From an uncultured Bacteroidota bacterium (GTDB lineage: Bacteria > Bacteroidota > Bacteroidia > B-17B0 > Aurantibacillaceae), in contig CAITNS010000047.1 in assembly GCA_903893815.1 (NCBI GenBank), positions 1 through 64,000 on the forward strand: a stretch of DNA of 64,000 bases, in the 5' to 3' direction. Under the pieces are notes generated by a model. That model searched no databases. It was not told where the DNA came from and saw only the letters and a program-made list of their open reading frames with translations. Positions 30,339 to 39,360 of the stretch are shown here, piece by piece; the first letter of the stretch is position 1, and each line of letters opens with the position of its first letter. A program made the translations under genes and the position numbers.

Positions 30339-31021
30339 AATGATTTGCTTAAGGTGTTTTTTAAATTCTCATTAAAGTCGCCAAAAACCTCAGCATCCAG
30401 CTGATTAAACTCATTAGAAGAATAGCTTTTCGTAAAGTGCTTATTTTTCAAATGATGTATCTTTTGGCAAATGGTGTATAATGGTTCAATAATATGCGAA
30501 GCTATAAAAATAGTTTTCTGCTTTTTATTTAAGAGTTCAATGATCATTTGTAATGTTTTGTTGGACTCCATATCCAATCCATTAAAAGGTTCATCTAAGA
30601 TAAATATTTTTTTATCTTGTTTTAACTGAGAGATAATTAATAGTTTTTTCTTCATTCCTGTCGAATAACTATCAATAAACTCATCCAAAGGTAAATCAAA
30701 TATATTAGCCAACTCCACTTCATTATAATTCAAATTTGTTTTGGGAAACACTGATAAAAACTCCAGAGCAGTTAATTTCGGATAAAAAAAGGATTCTGCG
30801 TCTATGTAAGCAATATCGTTCTTCTTTATAGTAACTCCATTTAAAGTGATGCTTCCTTCGTCAGCGGTTAAAAAGCCTGATAAAATATTAAAGAAAGTTG
30901 TTTTGCCGCTTCCGTTCAATCCAACAATGCCGTGCGTTAGATGCTCTTCAAAACTAATATTGACATTTTGTAAAACAGGTTTTTCGTTATAACTAAACGA
31001 TAAATTATGAATGGCGATCAT
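30335..31021 (-). CDS. ABC transporter ATP-binding protein
   Basis: A 228-aa ATPase with Walker A GLNGSGKTT near residue 35, the less common signature DSYSTGMKKKL and Walker B FILDEPFNGLD. The degenerate signature is typical of ATPases paired with small export permeases in Bacteroidota. It overlaps the permease gene upstream by 17 bases and the M1 peptidase downstream by four bases, indicating translational coupling. Confidence 0.92.
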   Translation of the reverse strand: MIAIHNLSFSYNEKPVLQNVNISFEEHLTHGIVGLNGSGKTTFFNILSGFLTADEGSITLNGVTIKKNDIAYIDAESFFYPKLTALEFLSVFPKTNLNYNEVELANIFDLPLDEFIDSYSTGMKKKLLIISQLKQDKKIFILDEPFNGLDMESNKTLQMIIELLNKKQKTIFIASHIIEPLYTICQKIHHLKNKHFTKSYSSNEFNQLDAEVFGDFNENLKNTLSKSL

Positions 31022-31928
31022 CTAAATAATTATTTAAATTTTTAATGGCTTCTGCTCTTGATTGAACATAAAAAATAAGCGTTAAAGGCGATAAATAAGG
31101 AATAAACAACCCTAAAATCATGATGATTAATTTTATCTGAATACTGTTACCTTGTTTTTTGTATTGATAATCGGCATACTTTAAAACAATAACCGTTGCC
31201 AACATCAATAAATTATAAATTAAAAAATAAAAGTTAAATAAAAATAAATCGAAATTAAATGCAGTGTTTATAATTAATACGGGGGCATTTACAATTGCTA
31301 ATTTAACGGCAGCCGAGCTTAACAAACTAGATATAAATTGCTTTGGGGTTTTATTGGAAGCTTGTATCATTTGCACACTTTCGTTGACTTCGTAAAACGA
31401 AAACACAACGGCGTTAAAAATAAATAAGGCAACTAAAGGAAAAAGTTTTAAAGGACTCAAAGCCAATGCGATTAATATTAAAGGAACTAACACGAACAGA
31501 TTTTTTCTGATTCCTGAAATAAAAATATAATCGTTTCTAAAACACTTGGTAATAAACAAAAACTTAAATTGAATTTTGCGAGTGGTATCTGCAAATGGGA
31601 TTAAAAAAACAAGCGCATGCAAAGCAAAAAAACTGTACCAATATTCTGTAAACAAAACTGGAACTGAAAATGGTAACAAAAACAATTGATATTCTGTTAT
31701 TATTTGAGCTTTAGCGGAATTAAAATGCTTGTATGTAAAGGCTAAATCTCCTCTATTTTTATGAAAACTATAAAACAAATAGGTAATAATAGCAACTACA
31801 TAAAGCCCAACTTTCTCTGGATGATTAAAAGCAAAAAAAGAAATACAAGAAGCTAAAGCTAAAATGGGGAAAAATAAAATTCCTAAATCTCGTTTAAGCT
31901 GATAGAATCTTATTTTAAGGAGTTGCAT
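31005..31928 (-). CDS. Multi-pass membrane protein, likely permease of the adjacent ABC ATPase
   Basis: A 307-aa protein with about seven or eight hydrophobic helices (for example LFFPILALASCISFFAF, LFVLVPLILIALALSPL, LIIMILGLFIPYLSPL). No family motif is obvious. Location immediately before, and overlapping, the ATPase gene argues that it is the transmembrane half of this exporter. The substrate is unknown. Confidence 0.75.
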   Translation of the reverse strand: MQLLKIRFYQLKRDLGILFFPILALASCISFFAFNHPEKVGLYVVAIITYLFYSFHKNRGDLAFTYKHFNSAKAQIITEYQLFLLPFSVPVLFTEYWYSFFALHALVFLIPFADTTRKIQFKFLFITKCFRNDYIFISGIRKNLFVLVPLILIALALSPLKLFPLVALFIFNAVVFSFYEVNESVQMIQASNKTPKQFISSLLSSAAVKLAIVNAPVLIINTAFNFDLFLFNFYFLIYNLLMLATVIVLKYADYQYKKQGNSIQIKLIIMILGLFIPYLSPLTLIFYVQSRAEAIKNLNNYLDDRHS

Positions 31929-31994
31929 GAATTAGATTGAGATTATTATTGTTTCAACGTTTATAGGGCTTCGATATTGGTTCGAATTTAGTTA

Positions 31995-32354
31995 TTATGT
32001 TTTGTCACCCTGAGCGGAGTCGAAGGGCGTTCTATTTTTTCTATAATTTGTATGCGAAGACTCATTAATACAAACTGCTAATTCTTTTATCTTATCCCAA
32101 TTCTTTTCAATCAATGCTTCTTTCTTTTTCCTTGTCCAACCTTTTACTTGCTTTTCAAAAGCAATTGCTTGTTTTACATCTTGAAACGGTTGATAAAAAA
32201 CTAATTCAACTGGTCTTTTGTCAAAAGTATAGGCTGAATCATCTAATGAGTTATTATGCTCATAAACCCTTCTTTCAACATTATTTGTTACTCCTGTATA
32301 GTATGATTTATCAGAGCATTTAACAATGTACACGAAGTAATTAAATATTCTCAT
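31995..32354 (-). CDS. GIY-YIG nuclease-domain protein with repeat-encoded tail
   Basis: The ATG at 32354 gives 119 aa. The single GIY-YIG domain occupies residues 1-90: YFVYIVKCSDKSYYTGVTNN, then VERRVYEHNN and the Glu-bearing AIAFEKQVKGWTRKKKEAL. These are stand-alone UPF0213-type proteins of unknown target. Residues after about 92 are not part of the family: the end (PFDSAQGDKT) is encoded by the REP-like repeat at 32004-32029. A second copy of the repeat, inverted, lies 11 bases upstream of the ATG, so the gene is enclosed by an inverted repeat pair. Confidence 0.93.
   Translation of the reverse strand: MRIFNYFVYIVKCSDKSYYTGVTNNVERRVYEHNNSLDDSAYTFDKRPVELVFYQPFQDVKQAIAFEKQVKGWTRKKKEALIEKNWDKIKELAVCINESSHTNYRKNRTPFDSAQGDKT
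32004..32029 (-). repeat. REP-like family A copy 4 (downstream of GIY-YIG gene)
   Basis: The core CTGAGCGGAGTCGAAG flanked by GTCACC. It encodes the last residues (FDSAQGD) of the GIY-YIG protein and is inverted relative to copy 5. Confidence 0.95.
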
Positions 32355-32364
32355 TTTACACAAA

Positions 32365-32389
32365 GGCTTCGACTCCGCTCAGCCTGACA
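32365..32389 (+). repeat. REP-like family A copy 5 (upstream of GIY-YIG gene)
   Basis: GGCTTCGACTCCGCTCAGCC followed by TGACA. It is inverted relative to copy 4 with the GIY-YIG gene between them. Confidence 0.95.
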
Positions 32390-32435
32390 AACTTCGATAA
32401 TTACACTCTCTACTAGAATGAACTACAATTAATTC

Positions 32436-34793
32436 CTACTTCGCTTCCTTAGCCTTTTGCATAGGATTACCGCCCGTGCTTTGTCCGCGACCAACCGATT
32501 TCCCTTTAAATATATCGAAGCGATTAGGTGCTTCTTTTATATTCCAAGTGTTATTTTTTTCGTCTATATCACATGTTTCTTTATAAGGGTCTAACAAAAC
32601 AGAAGCTACTTCTTTATTTTTAGAATACGTTTTTACAACATTCTTTTCATTCTTACGCCATACATAAGCATTAACTCTATCAATCTCAGAAGTTCCATCT
32701 TTAAAGTTCCATTGAATAATTAATGGTGTTACGCAACCGCCTTTATTAGTAAAATAAATTTCGTAGTTATATTTTCCTTTTAAACTTTCAAAAGAGGAAT
32801 CACTCACGGCCTCTAAATTTTCATAACGGTTAATCGCTTTTTTCTCAACCGCTGTTTTTACTTCTGGTTTGTAGTGGAAGTAAAAATCGCGTAAGGTTGT
32901 ATCTACATCTACTAAGAACTTCAATCCCTCTTGCTTATTTCTAATTTTAGAAATTGGTTCAAATGTATCTTTTGCTTTAGGGTAAATTCTAATGGTATCA
33001 TTCTTTACTGGCACTTCTTTATTATTAATAAAAGTATAAGCCTTCACAGAATCAACTGATACATCTACTGGTTCAATATCGTAAAACCATGCTCTCCAGT
33101 ACCAATCTAAATCAACGCCACTTGCATCTTCCATTGTTCTAAAAAAATCAGCGGGTGTTGGGTGTTTAAAAGCCCAACGTGTAGCATATTGTTTAAAAGC
33201 AAAATCAAATAACTCTCGACCCATAACTGTTTCACGCAAAATATTTAAAGCCGTACAAGGTTTACCATAGGCGTTAGCACCAAAGTTATTAATGTTCTCG
33301 CTATTGGTCATAATGGGTTCTAATTGATCTTTTGGTAAACGCATGTAATCCACCATTTTATGAGCAGGTCCACGATTTGATGGATAATTATTATCAAACT
33401 CTTGTTCTGTTAAAAATTGAGTAAATGTATTTAAACCTTCATCTAACCAACTCCACTGACGCTCATCGCTATTGATAATCATTGGAAAGAAATTATGTCC
33501 TACTTCGTGAATAATAACTCCAAGCATTCCGTACTTCGTTCCTTCTGTATAGGTTCCATCTTTTTCGGTACGACCAAAATTGAAACAAATCATTGGATAC
33601 TCCATTCCGTTAGAAGCTTCAATACTTTGAGCAACTGGATAAGTATACGGAATTGTGAATTTTGAATAGGTTTTAATAGTATGCGCTACTGTTTTAGTTG
33701 AATACTTTCTGTATAAACCAGCAGCTTCTTTTCCATAAAAACTCATGCACATTACTTTTTTGCCTTCTACTTTAATCGGCATCGCATCCCACATAAATTT
33801 ACGAGAAGAGCCCCAAGCAAAATCTCTTACGCTATCAGCCTTAAATATCCATGTTTTAGTTGTAGTAGCTTTATTTTTTTCGGCAGCTGTACATTCGTCT
33901 AATGTTACAATTTCTGTTACATCGCTGTAGTTTGTTGATGCTTTTGTCCAACGCGCCATTTGTTTTGGATTTAAAATTTGAGCATAGTTTTGACACTCAC
34001 CAGTTGAACAAACAATATGATCTGCAGGTACAGTCATTTTTACTGCATAATCTCCAAATGCTAAAGCAAATTCTCCACGACCTGTAAACTGTTTATTTTG
34101 CCATCCCTGAAAATCGCTATACACACACATACGAGGATACCATTGAGTCATGGTAAATAAATAATTACCATCTTCTTTAAAAAATTCGTAACCACCACGT
34201 CCACCAATTTCCATACGATTTCCCATTTTATATTGCCACTTCACAATAAATTTCACTTTACTATTTGGCATTAATGTTTTTGGCAAATCAATACGCATCA
34301 TGGTTTGATTAACTGTATATTTAATCGGCTTTCCTAATTCATCCGTTACAGATAAAATTTGATCGCCTAAGCCTTTCAATCTCTCCTCAGTATTCATAGC
34401 CTTAGCAGTGCCTTCATCATAAGGAGCATTCATTTTATTGTTATCAAAAAAATTAACATCATTAGTTGGATTATGCTGATTTTCATCTAACTGCAACCAT
34501 AAATAAGTTAATTTATCTGGCGAATTGTTATGGTAAGTCACCACTTCTTTTCCAATTAACATCAGATTTTTTTCATCCAAAGTAGCCTCAATATTGTAAT
34601 CGGCTTTTTGTTGCCAATATTTAGCGCCAGGTGCGCCAGAAGCTGTTCTTTGTTCATTAGGAGTTGGCAAAATAGTTCCTAATTGTTCAAATTTATTCCC
34701 ATGATTTGACATAGGATTATTTTTAGTATTTTGAGCTAAAGCAACTGAAGCTACTAAACATAATGAGGTAGTAAGTGTAAAAAAACGAGTCAT
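32436..34793 (-). CDS. M1-family metallopeptidase, large
   Basis: A 785-aa secreted protein (signal FTLTTSLCLVASVALAQ). The zinc motif HEVGHNFFP around residues 430-438 is followed by the third ligand in SWLDEGLNTFTQF, and an upstream NGMEYPMICF takes the place of GAMEN. The last 200 residues are beta-rich and end in a Gly/Gln/Lys-rich tail. It is distinct from the 544-aa M1 gene at 28704 and likely cleaves periplasmic peptides. The hupE-like gene is two bases upstream, so the two are co-transcribed. Confidence 0.93.
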   Translation of the reverse strand: MTRFFTLTTSLCLVASVALAQNTKNNPMSNHGNKFEQLGTILPTPNEQRTASGAPGAKYWQQKADYNIEATLDEKNLMLIGKEVVTYHNNSPDKLTYLWLQLDENQHNPTNDVNFFDNNKMNAPYDEGTAKAMNTEERLKGLGDQILSVTDELGKPIKYTVNQTMMRIDLPKTLMPNSKVKFIVKWQYKMGNRMEIGGRGGYEFFKEDGNYLFTMTQWYPRMCVYSDFQGWQNKQFTGRGEFALAFGDYAVKMTVPADHIVCSTGECQNYAQILNPKQMARWTKASTNYSDVTEIVTLDECTAAEKNKATTTKTWIFKADSVRDFAWGSSRKFMWDAMPIKVEGKKVMCMSFYGKEAAGLYRKYSTKTVAHTIKTYSKFTIPYTYPVAQSIEASNGMEYPMICFNFGRTEKDGTYTEGTKYGMLGVIIHEVGHNFFPMIINSDERQWSWLDEGLNTFTQFLTEQEFDNNYPSNRGPAHKMVDYMRLPKDQLEPIMTNSENINNFGANAYGKPCTALNILRETVMGRELFDFAFKQYATRWAFKHPTPADFFRTMEDASGVDLDWYWRAWFYDIEPVDVSVDSVKAYTFINNKEVPVKNDTIRIYPKAKDTFEPISKIRNKQEGLKFLVDVDTTLRDFYFHYKPEVKTAVEKKAINRYENLEAVSDSSFESLKGKYNYEIYFTNKGGCVTPLIIQWNFKDGTSEIDRVNAYVWRKNEKNVVKTYSKNKEVASVLLDPYKETCDIDEKNNTWNIKEAPNRFDIFKGKSVGRGQSTGGNPMQKAKEAK

Positions 34794-34794
34794 A

Positions 34795-35400
34795 TTATAA
34801 ATCTTTTAATCGTTGTACAAATAATAAAAATGCAATTCCAAAAACTGCGGAGGATATAAAAAACACATAATCTCCTTTTTTTATTCTGGTAAATCTAGTT
34901 AAAAAAATAGAAAATAAAAGCATTACAGCAACGATTATTAACTGTCCTAATTCTAAGCCTAAATTGAAGGATAATAAAGGAAAAATAACGCTTTCTTCCT
35001 TCCCCAACATCGACCTTAACAAATAAGAAAAGCCCATGCCATGAATAAAGCCAAATAATAGAGCTAAAGCATAATTAAATGTATAGTTTTTGGGATTACG
35101 ATTGTCTCGCTGAACAGAGTTCAATCGTTTATAATAAAGGTTAACAATACAGGTAAATAAAATAGTAATTGGGATTAATACTTCTATTATCCCTTGTTTC
35201 ATTGTAAATATATTCAAGGCGCTTACAGCTAAGGTTAAAGAATGACCAATAGTAAAAGCTGTTACTAATATTAACAGTTTTTTCCATTCTTTAACAGAAA
35301 ACAAAACGCATAAAGCCATTACATATAAAATATGATCGTAACCATTCCAATCTAAAATATGTTCGGTACCGGTATTAAACCACAACCAAAATTCATTCAT
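34795..35400 (-). CDS. HupE/UreJ-family membrane protein
   Basis: A 201-aa protein with about six TM helices and family motifs: an N-terminal amphipathic GTEHILDWNGYDHILYVMAL, then AFTIGHSLTLAVSAL and FGFIHGMGFSYLLRSM. The conserved His residues are likely metal ligands; HupE/UreJ relatives carry nickel or cobalt, but the Bacteroidota branch is uncharacterised. It forms a cluster with the large M1 peptidase and the divergent DUF6702 gene, an arrangement I recall as recurrent in the phylum. Confidence 0.88.
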   Translation of the reverse strand: MNEFWLWFNTGTEHILDWNGYDHILYVMALCVLFSVKEWKKLLILVTAFTIGHSLTLAVSALNIFTMKQGIIEVLIPITILFTCIVNLYYKRLNSVQRDNRNPKNYTFNYALALLFGFIHGMGFSYLLRSMLGKEESVIFPLLSFNLGLELGQLIIVAVMLLFSIFLTRFTRIKKGDYVFFISSAVFGIAFLLFVQRLKDL

Positions 35401-35409
35401 ATAATTTGT

Positions 35410-35417
35410 TACTTTTG
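35410..35417 (+). promoter_or_regulatory. Candidate -7 box for a near-leaderless transcript
   Basis: TACTTTTG matches TAnnTTTG and lies three bases before the DUF6702 ATG at 35421, predicting a start at or next to the first codon. It sits within the 20-bp gap to the divergent hupE-like gene. Confidence 0.5.
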
Positions 35418-35420
35418 CGT

Positions 35421-35969
35421 ATGCTAAAATTAAAAAATATAGCCACTTTTAAGCAATTTATTACAGCAACGGTAAAATCCTTGTTTTTTGGGCTATTCAT
35501 TATTTTAGCATTTGGTTTTCATCCCCTAAAACACCCGTTTTACATCAGTGTAATTGACATAAAGCATGATGTTAAACAACACACTTTAAATATTAGTGTT
35601 AAATTATTTACCAACGATATTGAAGATGCTCTTAAAAAAACAACGACCAAATCTATTGATTTGTTGAATCCAAAAAACAAAGCTGAAATGGAAACCGAAT
35701 TGATGAATTACACCAAAAAACGACTATCCATTGCCCTCAACAATAAAACTACTACACTTGATTTTATTGGTTACGAAAAAGAAGAAGATGCTATCTGGAC
35801 TTATTTACAAATTAAAAAAGTAGCTACCCCAAAAAACATAAAAATTGACACTAAACTTCTATATGATTTTTTACCACAACAATCTTGCATTATTCATGCA
35901 GAGATAAACGGGGTAAAAAAAAGCAGCAAAGTCAATAATCCAGATAGCAAAGTAGAATTTAACTTTTAA
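35421..35969 (+). CDS. DUF6702 family protein
   Basis: The ATG at 35421 gives 182 aa. The N-terminus has one hydrophobic segment (LFFGLFIILAFGFHPL) serving as signal or anchor. The mature part begins HPFYISVIDIKHDVKQHTLN, the DUF6702 hallmark, and continues with VKLFTNDIEDALKKT and the acidic AIWTYLQIKKV strand. The family co-occurs with HupE-like and M1 peptidase genes. The stop overlaps the miaA start (TAATG). Confidence 0.8.
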   Translation: MLKLKNIATFKQFITATVKSLFFGLFIILAFGFHPLKHPFYISVIDIKHDVKQHTLNISVKLFTNDIEDALKKTTTKSIDLLNPKNKAEMETELMNYTKKRLSIALNNKTTTLDFIGYEKEEDAIWTYLQIKKVATPKNIKIDTKLLYDFLPQQSCIIHAEINGVKKSSKVNNPDSKVEFNF

Positions 35970-36877
35970 TGGCTAGAACTTTAATAATTATTGCAGGTCC
36001 AACAGCAGTCGGTAAAACAGCCTTATCTATTGAGCTAGCTAAAGTTTATGCTTGCCCTGTTATTTCTGCTGATTCTCGCCAGTTTTATAAGGAAATGAGT
36101 ATTGGTACAGCAAAGCCTAGCAGTGAAGAAATGCAAGGTGTAAAGCATTATTTTATTGACAATATTAGTATTCATGATACTTTTAATGTTGGTCAGTATG
36201 AGCGAGAGGCCTTAGAACTTATTGAATCTTTATTTAAAGAACATGAAACCTTAATTTTAGTGGGCGGTTCAGGTTTATACATCAATGCTATTTTAAATGG
36301 CGTAGATGAATTTGAAGAAATTCCTGCTGAATTAAGAAAACAATTAATTAAAGAGTATAACGAAAAAGGCTTAACTTATTTACAAGAAGAATTAAAGAAA
36401 CGAGACGAAGTTTATTACAACCAAGTAGATTTAAATAATCCGCAACGTATCATGCGAGCTTTAGAAGTTTGCATTCATAATAACAAGCCCTACTCTAGTT
36501 TCAGAAAAAAAGAAAAAAAAGAACGCTCTTTCGATACCATTAGTTTATTAATTAATACCGAACGTGAAGTTCTATATCAACGTATTAATAATCGTGTTGA
36601 TTTAATGATGGAACAAGGTTTATTAGACGAAGTGAAAGCCTTATTACCATACAAACATTTGAATGCATTAAATACAGTTGGCTACAAAGAATTATTTGAT
36701 TTTATAGATGGTAAATGCACTCTAGAAGAAGCTGTTAATATGGTTAAACAAAACTCTCGTCGTTATGCAAAGCGTCAATTAACTTGGTTTAATCATCAAG
36801 GAGAATTTGAAACCTTTGCTCCAACCGATTTAGAGAAAATAAAAGCATATATCGATATCGTTAATCAGTACTTGTAA
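35969..36877 (+). CDS. miaA: tRNA dimethylallyltransferase MiaA
   Basis: A 302-aa enzyme that adds the dimethylallyl group to A37 of tRNAs, the substrate later used by MiaB. Motifs: P-loop AGPTAVGKTALS near residue 8, the DSRQFYKEMSIGTAKPS catalytic region, GGSGLYINAIL, and RRYAKRQLTWF near the C-terminus. Normal length. Start overlaps the DUF6702 stop by one base. Confidence 0.97.
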   Translation: MARTLIIIAGPTAVGKTALSIELAKVYACPVISADSRQFYKEMSIGTAKPSSEEMQGVKHYFIDNISIHDTFNVGQYEREALELIESLFKEHETLILVGGSGLYINAILNGVDEFEEIPAELRKQLIKEYNEKGLTYLQEELKKRDEVYYNQVDLNNPQRIMRALEVCIHNNKPYSSFRKKEKKERSFDTISLLINTEREVLYQRINNRVDLMMEQGLLDEVKALLPYKHLNALNTVGYKELFDFIDGKCTLEEAVNMVKQNSRRYAKRQLTWFNHQGEFETFAPTDLEKIKAYIDIVNQYL

Positions 36878-36880
36878 TTT

Positions 36881-38131
36881 ATGTTTGCTTTCATCAAAGA
36901 CTATAAAAAATTAAAACCCGCCATTATCAATGTAATTATTACCGAGTTTTTTATTCAATTAGTCAACGCAACATTTATGTTAATTCTTCCATTGTATATG
37001 GATAGAAAAGGTTTTAGCGAAGAGCAAATCGCTCTATTTATTACCTTTCGTTTTTTAGGCGTTTTTGCCTTGGCTCTTCCTATTGGTAATATCATTAAAG
37101 GTCGCGTGATGAAACCTTTCTTTTATTTATCTTCTATTCTAGTTCCTTTATTTGGTTTATGCATTGTATTATGCGTAAATCTTCAATTAACAACTTGGAT
37201 ATACGTTTCGCTTTTGTTATGGGGCGCGTCTTTTACTTTTATGCAAATTCCCATTACACCATACATTTTAAGAAATGAACACAAAGAACATCACACATCT
37301 GGAATTGCTTTAAGCTACAGCACTTGGAGCTTTGCGGGTATTTTTAGCGGAATTATTATTTGGTTATTAGACATGCTTAATCCTACTTTTTTTAATGAAG
37401 AATGTATTCTAATTTTATTTTCTATACTAGGATTTGGAGGTGTTTACTTTATGAGTAAAGTAAATTTAAAAGAAGAAATGGACGACGCAAAAACATCTGT
37501 AAAAAAAGCTAAAACATATAAAAATGATTGGTTCTTAATTTTTAAAGGATTAATTCCAACCTTAATTATTGCTACAGGAGCGGGGTTAACCATTCCTTTC
37601 ATTAGTTTATTTTTCGACAAAGTGCATCACATGAGTAAAGGTGACTTTAGTTTTGTAAGTGCTATTGCTGCCGTATTAGTAGTTTGGGGTGCATTAATGG
37701 TTCCTCGCATCAAAGAAAACATTGGATATAAAATTGCAATTCCTACTACACAATCTTTAGCTGTTATTTCATTAGTAGCTTTAGCAACTACACAATTTTA
37801 CAGTCAGTATAGTATTGCCGTTTACATTGCTATTGTGTGCTATTTATTACGCCAACCATTAATGAATATGGCTGGACCAATGACATCAGAATTGGTAATG
37901 AATTATGTTGGAGAAAAAAACAGAGAAATTACGAGTGCTTTAACAGCGGCTATTTGGAGCGGCAGTTGGGTTATTAGTGGTTATATGGTAAAGATTATGT
38001 TTCACGAAGGTTTTCCTTATGTGAATATATTTTTAATCACCGCAGCCTTATATGCTTTTGGTGTAGTAATGTATTATTTCTTAATTGTAGATTACGGAAA
38101 ACGAGAAAAACAAGGTTTGATAAAACCTTAA
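36881..38131 (+). CDS. MFS-family transporter
   Basis: A 416-aa integral membrane protein with about 12 TM helices in two halves. Characteristic pieces are LPLYMDRKGFSEEQIALFI, the loop motif FALALPIGNIIKGRVMKP (MFS motif A-like), and a basic central loop (DDAKTSVKKAKTYKND). It starts three bases after miaA. Substrate not predictable. Confidence 0.88.
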   Translation: MFAFIKDYKKLKPAIINVIITEFFIQLVNATFMLILPLYMDRKGFSEEQIALFITFRFLGVFALALPIGNIIKGRVMKPFFYLSSILVPLFGLCIVLCVNLQLTTWIYVSLLLWGASFTFMQIPITPYILRNEHKEHHTSGIALSYSTWSFAGIFSGIIIWLLDMLNPTFFNEECILILFSILGFGGVYFMSKVNLKEEMDDAKTSVKKAKTYKNDWFLIFKGLIPTLIIATGAGLTIPFISLFFDKVHHMSKGDFSFVSAIAAVLVVWGALMVPRIKENIGYKIAIPTTQSLAVISLVALATTQFYSQYSIAVYIAIVCYLLRQPLMNMAGPMTSELVMNYVGEKNREITSALTAAIWSGSWVISGYMVKIMFHEGFPYVNIFLITAALYAFGVVMYYFLIVDYGKREKQGLIKP

Positions 38132-39360
38132 AATGATAAAATAAAATCAACCTTTGAAGAAACTTTTTTACCATCTTCTACTGCCGGATTCCATTTAATC
38201 ATAGCATTTAGCGCTTCTTTAATTTGCTCAATACAATAACAATTTTCGCTACTGATTTGATTAATTGTAACTACATTCAACTCACCTTTAGCACTCACAT
38301 TACCAGTTATTTTGTACTTCCCCGTAATTATTACTGAACCTGATTTTTTTGCTAAAAATTCTAATACATAATCTCTAATTGCTAATTCGGTCCCTAAATA
38401 ATAAGCGTTTGAAGATGGATTTCCAACAACTGCAGCAGACGAAGGCACAGCTGTTGTTTTTCCTGAGGCAGTTTTAGTAACAGCATTAGAATTATCATAC
38501 GAAGATGAAACTGGTTTTGCAGCCTTTTCCTTTTCCACACTTTTTTTGGCTACAGCTAATCTATCTGCATCTGCTTTATAATAAGAATCTTCCTCTTTGG
38601 TACCATTGGTATTCTCAGCTAATTCTGAAGAAGAAAATGTTACTGCATTTTGTTTAACTTGTAAATCACTATTGGTTTGCTCTTGCTCTAAGCTATTTTT
38701 TTCTTTTTTCTTAGCACCTACTTTGTCCGCTAATTCTTCTGATAATTTTTCTTGATCTCTATCATCTCTTTCACTTCTTGCTTTTGATTCATCTTTAGCA
38801 AGAATATCTATGGTATTAACTTTTGTTTCTCCTCCTGAAGCAGAGCCCGACGCACTTTCACTTGTAATTTTTCTGCTAACTATTGTTTCTTGTAGCTTTA
38901 ATTGATTTTGAGCAGCATTTTTATTTTCATCAGCAACAGTAGCTGCATTTTCATTAATTGTTTCTAGCGGTTTAGATTCTTCTAACAAAGGCGCCGCAAC
39001 TGTTTCATCTTTATTTAATTCGTTTAGTGCAATATTGGCTGCTGAATCTTCTTTAGATTGATTTAAAAAGAAAATAGAAACTATGAAAATTAAAACAATT
39101 GATGCTGCCGCGCTAAACCAAATAACTTTATTTTTAGTTCCGCCCTTACCTGATTCAGAAGCTTTTTTAGAAATAACTAAATTCAATTCATCCGTTAAAG
39201 CTTTTGCTTTTTGAACATCGCTATGAGCAGAAAAACCTTCTAATGCTTCTTTTTCAAAATCATCCATTTCATCAAAATCATTCAACTTGTTAGATGTGTT
39301 ATCTAACAACTTAAATAATTCTTCAGCAGATAATGGTTTATGTTTATCGGGGTTGCTCAC
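38128..39360 (-). CDS. Membrane anti-sigma-like protein with TonB-type C-terminal domain
   Basis: A 410-aa protein. The cytoplasmic N-terminus (residues 1-80, DDFEKEALEGFSAHSDVQ) is acidic and likely binds the sigma factor. One TM helix follows (VIWFSAAASIVLIFIVSIFF, about 82-102), then a 210-residue low-complexity charged periplasmic stalk (for example KEKNSLEQEQ). The end contains QIKEALNAMIKWNPAVEDGK and VDFILSF, which match the TonB C-terminal pattern (W-x-PA..GK...F.L.F). It overlaps the ECF sigma gene by 17 bases. Anti-sigma role is inferred from position. Confidence 0.78.
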   Translation of the reverse strand: MSNPDKHKPLSAEELFKLLDNTSNKLNDFDEMDDFEKEALEGFSAHSDVQKAKALTDELNLVISKKASESGKGGTKNKVIWFSAAASIVLIFIVSIFFLNQSKEDSAANIALNELNKDETVAAPLLEESKPLETINENAATVADENKNAAQNQLKLQETIVSRKITSESASGSASGGETKVNTIDILAKDESKARSERDDRDQEKLSEELADKVGAKKKEKNSLEQEQTNSDLQVKQNAVTFSSSELAENTNGTKEEDSYYKADADRLAVAKKSVEKEKAAKPVSSSYDNSNAVTKTASGKTTAVPSSAAVVGNPSSNAYYLGTELAIRDYVLEFLAKKSGSVIITGKYKITGNVSAKGELNVVTINQISSENCYCIEQIKEALNAMIKWNPAVEDGKKVSSKVDFILSF

